A stretch of 6,402 nucleotides of DNA from Candidatus Aminicenantota bacterium. Lineage in GTDB: Bacteria > Acidobacteriota > Aminicenantia > Aminicenantales > Aminicenantaceae. Made by a program: the position numbers and the translations under genes. How positions within the stretch are numbered: position 1 is the stretch's first letter; every line of letters starts with the position of its first letter. The notes beneath the pieces are model-generated. The model did no database searches and was not told where the DNA came from. It saw nothing but the letters and a program-made list of their open reading frames with translations. The DNA lies in contig DAOVBT010000119.1 in assembly GCA_030670375.1 (NCBI GenBank), forward strand, positions 1 to 6,402. The letters are read 5' to 3'. This document shows positions 1-5,272 of the stretch, piece after piece.

Positions 1-318
1 AACGAGGCTCGAAGAGCGGAATGGCGCCAGAAATTGGCGATGAAATACGGATTGGAGCAGGCGCTCAGCGATCCCGTCACTCACGATATCGTGGAGTCCA
101 TCGCCAATACGGGAATGGAGTACGAAAAGACATCTGATACATTCACTTACGGCATTCGGTCCACGCCGACCATGATCATCAACGGCCGGATGATCATCGG
201 CACACTGCCTTACGAGCAAATGCGGGCGATATTCCAGGACCTTGTGGACGAATACGAGGGACGATCGCGTTTTATCGAGCAGTGGGTTCCGCCCAAAGGC
301 AGAAAAATCAAACGCTAA
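1..318 (+). CDS. DsbA/thioredoxin-fold protein, C-terminal part (5' end outside window)
   Basis: The frame is open from base 1 to the TAA at 316-318, so this is the last ~105 residues of a longer protein; the ATG at 34 is probably internal. The diagnostic stretch is RSTPTMIINGRMIIGTLPYE. It has the cis-proline TPT motif, then a beta strand and an 'ING' turn, as in DsbA-like oxidoreductases and the thioredoxin domains of DsbA/VKOR-type fusions. An amphipathic helix (EQMRAIFQDLVDEYEG) follows, as at the end of the fold, and then a basic tail ending KGRKIKR. The active-site CxxC would be near the N-terminus, outside the window, so redox activity cannot be confirmed. Proteins of this family make or isomerise disulfides in exported proteins, or serve as lipid- or membrane-anchored thioredoxins. 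The gene converges on the histidine kinase gene with one base between the stop codons. The fold assignment is good; the exact function is open. Confidence 0.8.
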   Translation, partial: NEARRAEWRQKLAMKYGLEQALSDPVTHDIVESIANTGMEYEKTSDTFTYGIRSTPTMIINGRMIIGTLPYEQMRAIFQDLVDEYEGRSRFIEQWVPPKGRKIKR

Positions 319-319
319 C

Positions 320-1747
320 TTATTGCACGTCTGGGAAGCGGATGAGGAAAGAGGTTCCTTTGTTCACTTCGCTTGTGACTTCGATTTTTCCCCCATGGCA
401 ATCGGCCACCTGTTTGACGATGGAGAGGCCCAGCCCTAAACCGCCAGTTTCTTTAAATCTGGATTTATCCACGACATAAAAGCGGTCGAAGATCAAAGGC
501 AGTGATTCCTCCGGGATCCCGATGCCCGTGTCTTGTACGAGGAGGGTGAACGTCCCGTCCTTTTTATCCAGGCTAACTTCCACTTTCCCTCCAGGATGTG
601 TGTACCGGATGGCATTGTCGATGATGTTGGCGGCCATCCGCTCCAGCAGGATTTCTTCCCCTTTGATTTGGGCGGGTTCCACCTTCTTGATATCGAGCGT
701 GATGCCTTTCTTTTTTGAGGCAAGTTCCTGGCTTTCCACGACTTTGAGAAGAATCTCATCCAACTGGACCGACTTGTCGAACTCCTTTTTTTCCAGACCT
801 TCGATCCGCGACAGGAACAGCAGGTCGTCGATGATCCGTTCCAGATAGGCGGCCTCTTCGAGAGTGCTCTTCAACGTTTTTTGATACTCTTTTATGCTGC
901 GTTCTTTCCGGAGAAGCACTTCGATCTCACCCCTGATGATGGTGAGCGGGGTTCTCAACTCGTGGGAGACATCGCCGCTGAATTGTTTGATTTTTTTGAC
1001 CGATTTTTCCAACCGGGAGATCATATCATTGAAAGTATCCACCAGTTCTCCGATCTCGTCTTGGCGTTGTCCTGTCTCGATCCGTAAAGACAGGTCATCG
1101 GCGGAGATATCCTTGGCTGTTTGCACCACACTCTTGACCGGCTTCAAGGCCTTCCGGATGATAAAATTTCCTCCCAAAGAAGCCAGAAACAGCAACCCTC
1201 CTCCTGCGAGGATCATGATGATCATCAGTCTTCGTAGCGCAATTTCGGTGTTTTCCAAAGAAATTCCCACCTGCACAATATTGGGCCCTCTCACGGGAAA
1301 GAGTAGGGCACGCACCGGAATAGAGCCGAGTTTCTCTTCACTTAGGGTCATGTAAATCAGGTTGTCGATGTCGGATCGGTCAGCTCTGTAGTAGGTTCTC
1401 ACATCGAACAAAAAGCTTCCTTCTTCGATGGAAGTCGTATGAATCACTTCCTCGATCTTTTTTCCCCCTCTTTCCTTTAATTTTACCAATTGAATGAGAG
1501 GCTGGTAGGATTGGAACCTGCTTGTTGTCTTCTGGATGGCATCTTCCCAGGACACACCTCGTTCACGGTACCATGTTTCGTATGTTTCATCGGCGATCTC
1601 CAGCAATTTGGCATCGAGCTCGTCCAGCAGGCTGTCTTTAAAGCTTTGATACTGAAAAATCCCGGCCAGGATGATGATTCCCCCCAGGATTACGATATAC
1701 CACAGGGTGAGTTTGAAGCTGAGCGACCTGAATTTTTTAGTCTTCAT
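320..1747 (-). CDS. Membrane sensor histidine kinase (HAMP, HisKA, HATPase_c)
   Basis: This is a 475-residue sensor kinase of the EnvZ/CusS architecture. It has TM1 at about residues 12-33, a periplasmic domain of ~140 residues (34-172), TM2 at about 173-195 and a HAMP domain to ~250. The dimerisation/phosphoacceptor helix contains SHELRTPL with His262. The ATPase domain shows the N-box (NIIDNAIRYT, 374-383), G1 (DTGIGIPEE, 406-414), F-box (FDRFY, 420-424) and G2 (GGLGLGLS, 435-442), so every catalytic motif is intact. The stretch before and through TM2 (VQVGISLENTEIALRRL) resembles heavy-metal sensor kinases. However, the periplasmic domain has no Cys and few His or Met, so metal sensing is not supported. 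I chose the ATG at 1747, which overlaps the regulator's 3' end by 11 nt; there is no good ribosome site, consistent with translational coupling. In-frame ATGs at 1762 and 1837 lie inside the regulator gene and are less likely. It should phosphorylate the adjacent response regulator. Confidence 0.95.
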   Translation of the reverse strand: MKTKKFRSLSFKLTLWYIVILGGIIILAGIFQYQSFKDSLLDELDAKLLEIADETYETWYRERGVSWEDAIQKTTSRFQSYQPLIQLVKLKERGGKKIEEVIHTTSIEEGSFLFDVRTYYRADRSDIDNLIYMTLSEEKLGSIPVRALLFPVRGPNIVQVGISLENTEIALRRLMIIMILAGGGLLFLASLGGNFIIRKALKPVKSVVQTAKDISADDLSLRIETGQRQDEIGELVDTFNDMISRLEKSVKKIKQFSGDVSHELRTPLTIIRGEIEVLLRKERSIKEYQKTLKSTLEEAAYLERIIDDLLFLSRIEGLEKKEFDKSVQLDEILLKVVESQELASKKKGITLDIKKVEPAQIKGEEILLERMAANIIDNAIRYTHPGGKVEVSLDKKDGTFTLLVQDTGIGIPEESLPLIFDRFYVVDKSRFKETGGLGLGLSIVKQVADCHGGKIEVTSEVNKGTSFLIRFPDVQ

Positions 1748-2456
1748 CGATCCGAAATCCATGACCGCGGACGGTTTGGATAAGCTTGATATCAAAATCT
1801 TTGTCGATCTTATTGCGGAGGTGGTTGATGTACACATTCACGATGTTACTGAAACCTTCATAATCCATGTCCCAGACGTGCTCGAGGATCATGGATGGGG
1901 TCACGGTCCGCCCCCGGTTTCGCAACAAATACTCCAGCAAGGCATATTCTTTGCCGGTGAGATCGATCTTTTCACCCGCTCTTGTCACCATCCGTCTTAA
2001 AGGATCCAATTCCAGGTCTCCCGCCTTCAGCTCTTTGGTCTTGTAATCCTGGCTTCTTCTCAGGAGCGCGCGGATCCGGGCTAATAGTTCATCAAAGGAG
2101 AATGGCTTGGTCAGATAATCATCGGCGCCTTCGGAAAGCCCTGTCACCTTGTCCTCGATTTCGTCTTTAGCTGTCAACATAAGGATCGGCGTGAGGATGG
2201 TTTTTTGTCTTATTTCCCGGCAAACCGTGAAGCCGTCCATCCCGGGCAGCATGATGTCCAAAATGATCACATCGTAGGGATTGAGCTGGGCCATGTAGAG
2301 AGCATCGGTGCCGTTGCGGCACACGTCCACGGCATATTGTTCTTCCTGAAGTCCCCTCTTCAAGAATCCCCCGACCTTTTTGTCGTCTTCCACGATCAGG
2401 ATCCGCATGGGATTATTATAATTCACGTCTTCGGAAAAGGAAATGGGATTTGACAT
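1737..2456 (-). CDS. OmpR/PhoB-family response regulator
   Basis: This is a DNA-binding response regulator with a receiver domain and a C-terminal winged helix. Numbering from the internal Met of MRILIVEDD, the acidic pair is Asp8/Asp9, the phosphoacceptor is Asp51 (ILDIMLPGMDG), the switch Thr is Thr79 (MLTAKD) and the conserved Lys is Lys101 (YLTKPFSFDELLARIRALLRR). The winged helix follows (DLTGKEYALLEYLLRNRGR ... NVYINHLRNKID ... TVRGHGFRI), so the protein should be functional. The start is uncertain. The ATG at 2456 gives 239 residues, 11 nt after the barrel gene's stop, with a GGGGGAGG run about 17 nt upstream. The ATG at 2408 gives the usual family length of 223 residues but has no visible ribosome site. 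The extra 16 residues look like no known domain. Its partner is the kinase, which starts inside its last codons. A likely target is the repeat cluster at 3819-3841 in front of the barrel gene. Confidence 0.95.
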   Translation of the reverse strand: MSNPISFSEDVNYNNPMRILIVEDDKKVGGFLKRGLQEEQYAVDVCRNGTDALYMAQLNPYDVIILDIMLPGMDGFTVCREIRQKTILTPILMLTAKDEIEDKVTGLSEGADDYLTKPFSFDELLARIRALLRRSQDYKTKELKAGDLELDPLRRMVTRAGEKIDLTGKEYALLEYLLRNRGRTVTPSMILEHVWDMDYEGFSNIVNVYINHLRNKIDKDFDIKLIQTVRGHGFRIDED

Positions 2457-2463
2457 GCACTTA

Positions 2464-2476
2464 AGGTTTAAAACCT
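2464..2476. repeat. Short palindrome at the barrel/regulator gene junction
   Basis: AGGTTT at 2464-2469 and AAACCT at 2471-2476 are perfect 6-bp arms around one base. They cover the barrel gene's stop codon (2468-2470) and the edge of the GGGGGAGG run that could serve as ribosome site for the response regulator. A small hairpin here could affect translation of the regulator. It is short enough to be chance. Confidence 0.3.
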
Positions 2477-3760
2477 CCCCCTTCCTCGGAATCGTGCTCT
2501 TCCAAACCGGGGATTGACTACGTTGCTGTACACCGACCCAAAGGTATACCGCAATCCCACGGATATGGAATAATCGTAGGCTGTGAGCAACTCTCTTCTT
2601 GCCAGGAGGACTTCATCCAGAGATGCATCTCCCCAGGGCAAAGACAATTGGTCGTGGATTCGTTCATATCTTCCGTAAATGTCCACCGATAGCCCTTTAA
2701 AAACGCGGATATCCAGGGATCCGTTCACCTGCAGACGATTTTTACTGAAATCATGGAAATAATGCGAGCCTTCGATCGATGTGGAAACGTTCCCCCAGGG
2801 TTCCCTGACCTCAAAGGTCACTGTGAGGGACTGATTGAACAGGGTCTCTTGCATTTTATCGTAGATGGTCTCTTCTCTGTAATTGGCGTGGTTGTAGCCG
2901 ATTTTATACAGGAATCTGAGTTGGCGCCTGGTGGATTCGGCATAAGTCCAGAAATTGTACTCGACCGCCGGGGCCACTGTGAAAAGAAGGTCTAGATTGC
3001 TGTAAGTGTTGGATTCAGCCTCGACCCAGCCTCCTGCAGACCAGTGGTCGTTTATGCTTTTGACGACCATGCTGGTCAGATTCTTTTCCTCCGATATGCT
3101 TTCGATGTATTCATCTTCATAATCGTAAGTCCGTTTATCAAAATCGCCGGAAAGGCCTAATCGGATCTTCCAGTCAGGTGTGACCCTGTTGGCCGACACG
3201 TTTATATCAAGGGAGCGAGAGCTTCGGCTCGATTCTCCGGAAATACGGGCGTCCCCACTGATGCTGAAAACCCAAAAATTCCAGGGGTCCTTAACGGCAG
3301 TTGGTTTGAGTTTTTCTCGGAAGCTCAGATAAATATAATTGGCAATCGGTGTTTTGACCACATAAGGAAAAAGCCCCCTTTTCATCACCTCGACCTGCCC
3401 CTTTCTGATTTCATCCCTGGTGTCGTTCGGGCCGGAGGAATAGGTGAGGGAGTTGTCCAAACCTGCGTATTCGTTCAGCCCGATAAAAGCGAAGGTGTAT
3501 TCCCGGCCACCGCTTCCTGTGCTTTGCTCAGTTACCAGGACATGGATATCTGCGTCCTTTCTATCGCGCATATAATTGATGTAAGTGATTTCATCCCGGA
3601 AATAGTCTCTGTCGCATCTTCGGCAGTCAAGGAAGACTTTTGGCGCGGCCTCTTTAAGCTCATCCACGTTGGGTTTAGGATCGTCAGCCAAAAGTTGCGT
3701 TGTGGGCAAAGAACAAAAAATCCACACGAGTAGAAAAAAGATTATTCGCGGTCGCTTCAT
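2468..3760 (-). CDS. Outer-membrane beta-barrel protein of unknown function with N-terminal CxxC domain
   Basis: This is a 430-residue exported protein. It has a Sec signal peptide (MKRPR then a hydrophobic core, cleavage probably after Ala25 in TQLLA-DD). The next domain, ~40-155, begins KVFLDCRRCDRDYFRDEI. It carries a CxxC (Cys46, Cys49) and a strand-rich segment ending in an amphipathic region (PIANYIYLSFREKL). Residues ~160-410 alternate polar and aromatic/hydrophobic residues in strand-length blocks (for example SLDINVSANRV, KIRLGLSGDF, LRFLYKIGYN, SLTVTFEVRE, DYSISVGLRYTF), as in transmembrane beta-barrels. The chain ends in an arginine-rich tail with terminal Phe (NPRFGRARFRGRGRF). 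I recognise the style as a conserved hypothetical protein and cannot name a function. The start is well supported: AAGGAG at 3768-3773, 7 nt before the ATG. It is the first gene of an apparent operon with the response regulator and kinase, which suggests its amount is controlled by that two-component system. Confidence 0.85.
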   Translation of the reverse strand: MKRPRIIFFLLVWIFCSLPTTQLLADDPKPNVDELKEAAPKVFLDCRRCDRDYFRDEITYINYMRDRKDADIHVLVTEQSTGSGGREYTFAFIGLNEYAGLDNSLTYSSGPNDTRDEIRKGQVEVMKRGLFPYVVKTPIANYIYLSFREKLKPTAVKDPWNFWVFSISGDARISGESSRSSRSLDINVSANRVTPDWKIRLGLSGDFDKRTYDYEDEYIESISEEKNLTSMVVKSINDHWSAGGWVEAESNTYSNLDLLFTVAPAVEYNFWTYAESTRRQLRFLYKIGYNHANYREETIYDKMQETLFNQSLTVTFEVREPWGNVSTSIEGSHYFHDFSKNRLQVNGSLDIRVFKGLSVDIYGRYERIHDQLSLPWGDASLDEVLLARRELLTAYDYSISVGLRYTFGSVYSNVVNPRFGRARFRGRGRF

Positions 3761-3784
3761 TCATCTTCTCCTTCGTTTATCGAA

Positions 3785-3804
3785 TTTCTCTCCTTTAAGA
3801 GAAA
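3785..3804. repeat. Perfect inverted repeat in the leader region of the barrel operon
   Basis: TTTCTCT at 3785-3791 and AGAGAAA at 3798-3804 form a perfect 7-bp inverted repeat around a 6-base centre. In the mRNA sense the centre reads TAAAGG and, with the following arm, a purine-rich AAAGGAG string that is not the gene's own ribosome site (that site is at 3768-3773). It lies at or just downstream of the predicted transcription start, so it could be a DNA operator or an early leader hairpin. The repeat is certain; a role is not shown. Confidence 0.45.
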
Positions 3805-3818
3805 CTAGGATAGCAAAT

Positions 3819-3841
3819 GAATGTTAAAAGAATGTGAATGT
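3819..3841. promoter_or_regulatory. Direct-repeat cluster, probable OmpR-family regulator binding site
   Basis: On the plus strand GAATGT occurs at 3819-3824, 3830-3835 and 3836-3841. The first two are 11 bp apart, the half-site period used by OmpR/PhoB-type regulators; the third abuts the second. The cluster overlaps the -35 position of the candidate promoter, the usual place for activation by this family. The regulator encoded in the same operon is the obvious candidate to bind here, which would make the operon self-controlled. The repeats are seen directly; the protein that binds them is inferred. Confidence 0.5.
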
Positions 3842-3843
3842 TT

Positions 3844-3861
3844 GATTAAAAAATTTTAATC
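3844..3861. repeat. A/T-rich palindrome upstream of the barrel operon promoter
   Basis: GATTAAAA at 3844-3851 and TTTTAATC at 3854-3861 are perfect 8-bp arms around AA. It begins 12 bp after the M24 peptidase stop codon and sits immediately upstream of the GAATGT repeats. It is probably part of the promoter as an UP-like or bent element. It is a poor transcription terminator because the stem is almost all A/T and no U-run follows it. Confidence 0.45.
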
Positions 3862-3873
3862 TTACATCCAGGA

Positions 3874-5223
3874 TTATTTGATGAGGAACAGCTTTGTTTG
3901 GCGTCCGTCGATGAAATGGCAGCCCTCTTTGGTAAAGACGCCCCCTTCTTCCAGGCCCATCCGGATATCCTGATCGTCCCACTCCGGCACTTTGTACCGG
4001 TTGTTCATTTCGATGGCGTAACACGTGTTGTAATACAGAGGGTAATCTCCCCGTACGGGGACGCCGTCCTGTCGGTTCCAGAGCCCAACCACAAATCCGG
4101 CAGCGTGGCCATGTACTCCCAGAGGGTGGCAGTAGACGCTGGGTGTCAGGCCTTCGGCCTTGGCTTTCTCGAGCGAAGAACGGAGAACTTCGTTTCCGGT
4201 TCGGCCGACGCGGTGTTCTGCCATCACGATATCCTGCAGCCGGTTTCCCCTGCGCAACGCTTCTTTCAATCCTTCCGGAACTTCGTTTTCACCGATCCGG
4301 CACACGTAAGCATTCTGCTGGGTGTCGGTGCAGAGCCCTAGATAAACGATGCCGATGTCACAATGCAAAAGGTCTCCCCGCCGGATCACATGAGGATTGT
4401 CCTTGTACATCCGTGCATCTTTCTCGGAGCGTTGAATAGAGACAGAGGGCTGAAACCAGGTTTCCAAGCCGAGGTCTGTAAACCGCTGCCGGATCCACCA
4501 AACCAAATCCTCGGTGGCGGTGGCATCGGGAATGATTACCTGATTGGAGAAGAATTCAGCGATGATGTCGTGGGCGATACCGCAGATGTGACGATACAGA
4601 CTCAGCTCACGAGGGCTTCGGGTTTCGAGCCACCCCACACACAGGTTTTCTGCCGATACCAGACGGGCTGATAATTCTGGCCCAAGAGCTTTGACCAAAC
4701 TTGCCTTGAAGGAGGCCGACAACCCATCTCCGAAAGCCCAAGTTTCCGATTCATTGATTCCGATTTTTTTTGGATTGTTCTTCTTGATATACTCGGCTAT
4801 GACTTCCATCTGGTCTTTACTTTGGTCTGTGAAGATGGATTTATACCATTTTCCCATCCCGTAAAAACTGCCGGTCAGTCTTGCCACGCCCTCCTTTTCC
4901 CCCTTGTCATGGAAGATGAGGATGGAGGTTCGGCGGGCGGCCATGGTCGGTTCCGGGATCATGGTCAGGTAAACCGGATCCTCGTTATACTCCCTGCAGA
5001 TGATGAGCCACATGTCGATCCCTTCCCGGCGCATCAGCTCGGGAATGATGTATTCCAACCGCCATTCCAAGATTTCGTTCATGATTTTTGCTCGGTCTTG
5101 TTCCGAGAGGATGTTGTCGACGTCTCGAACAGCCGTGGTACCGATGTTCTGGGGATAAGCCATTCCCACAGCCATGGATAAAAGGATTACTGTTAAAACA
5201 AACAGAAATCTTCCTGTTTCCAT
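3874..5223 (-). CDS. Exported M24 family metallopeptidase (Xaa-Pro aminopeptidase/prolidase-like)
   Basis: This 449-residue protein has a Sec signal peptide (hydrophobic ~6-20, cleavage likely after Ala22 in AVGMA-YPQ). A creatinase-type N-terminal domain (~45-190) precedes the pita-bread M24 catalytic domain (~205-445). The two Asp metal ligands are Asp289 and Asp300 (LLHCDIGIVYLGLCTDTQQ), with the 11-residue spacing of aminopeptidase P. The His ligand is in HPLGVHGHAAG (most likely His373, with His366 or His371 in supporting roles). The two Glu ligands are Glu405 (CYAIEMNN) and probably Glu426 (GLEEGG). The C-terminus (DGRQTKLFLIK) is complete. All five ligands are present, so an active dinuclear metalloenzyme is expected, removing N-terminal residues or cleaving Xaa-Pro bonds of peptides in the periplasm or outside the cell; exact specificity is unknown. 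GAGCGAGG at 5229-5236, 5 nt before the ATG, supports the start. It follows the M14 carboxypeptidase gene by 49 bp and is likely co-transcribed with it. Confidence 0.92.
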   Translation of the reverse strand: METGRFLFVLTVILLSMAVGMAYPQNIGTTAVRDVDNILSEQDRAKIMNEILEWRLEYIIPELMRREGIDMWLIICREYNEDPVYLTMIPEPTMAARRTSILIFHDKGEKEGVARLTGSFYGMGKWYKSIFTDQSKDQMEVIAEYIKKNNPKKIGINESETWAFGDGLSASFKASLVKALGPELSARLVSAENLCVGWLETRSPRELSLYRHICGIAHDIIAEFFSNQVIIPDATATEDLVWWIRQRFTDLGLETWFQPSVSIQRSEKDARMYKDNPHVIRRGDLLHCDIGIVYLGLCTDTQQNAYVCRIGENEVPEGLKEALRRGNRLQDIVMAEHRVGRTGNEVLRSSLEKAKAEGLTPSVYCHPLGVHGHAAGFVVGLWNRQDGVPVRGDYPLYYNTCYAIEMNNRYKVPEWDDQDIRMGLEEGGVFTKEGCHFIDGRQTKLFLIK

Positions 5224-5272
5224 TTGAACCTCGCTCTATAAAATTTTCTTTATGCCAAGAATAAGTTCGAAT

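Larger units (their letters stand above)
3807..3861 (-). promoter_or_regulatory. Candidate promoter of the barrel-regulator-kinase operon
   Basis: Read on the minus strand, there is an extended -10 element TGCTATCCT, with its hexamer TATCCT at 3807-3812. A 17-bp spacer follows upstream, then a poor -35 hexamer ACATTC at 3830-3835, then an A/T-only block (3845-3860) at about -44 to -60, where UP elements lie. Spacing is ideal but the -35 is weak, as expected for a promoter that needs an activator bound at -35. The transcript would start near 3800, giving a 5' leader of about 40 nt. Sequence inspection only. Confidence 0.55.

Noticed and set aside
894..1355. Plus-strand open frame of 153 codons inside the kinase gene
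   Set aside because: It lies entirely antisense to the HAMP/HisKA region of a complete kinase with all its motifs. The translation is Ser/Ile/Arg-rich with no domain signature and no ribosome site noted.
320..1747. Kinase as a copper/silver sensor (CusS-type)
   Set aside because: The architecture and TM2 region resemble that group, but the periplasmic domain lacks Cys and has few His or Met, so a metal signal is not supported.
3680..3760. Barrel protein as a lipoprotein because of a Cys in the signal peptide (WIFCSLP)
   Set aside because: The residues before the Cys (W-I-F) do not fit a lipobox, and the Cys sits within the hydrophobic core with a better signal peptidase I site at Ala25.
3844..3861. 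Palindrome as a rho-independent terminator for the M24 gene
   Set aside because: The arms are almost all A/T, the loop would be too small, and no U-run follows on the minus strand.
3898..4341. Plus-strand open frame of 147 codons inside the M24 gene
   Set aside because: It is antisense to the catalytic domain, whose metal ligands are intact; there is no recognisable protein feature.
5224..5272. TTGGCA-like sequence between the two peptidase genes as a sigma-70 or sigma-54 promoter
   Set aside because: No -10 at suitable spacing follows TTGGCA before the ATG, and no TTGC partner at sigma-54 spacing is present.
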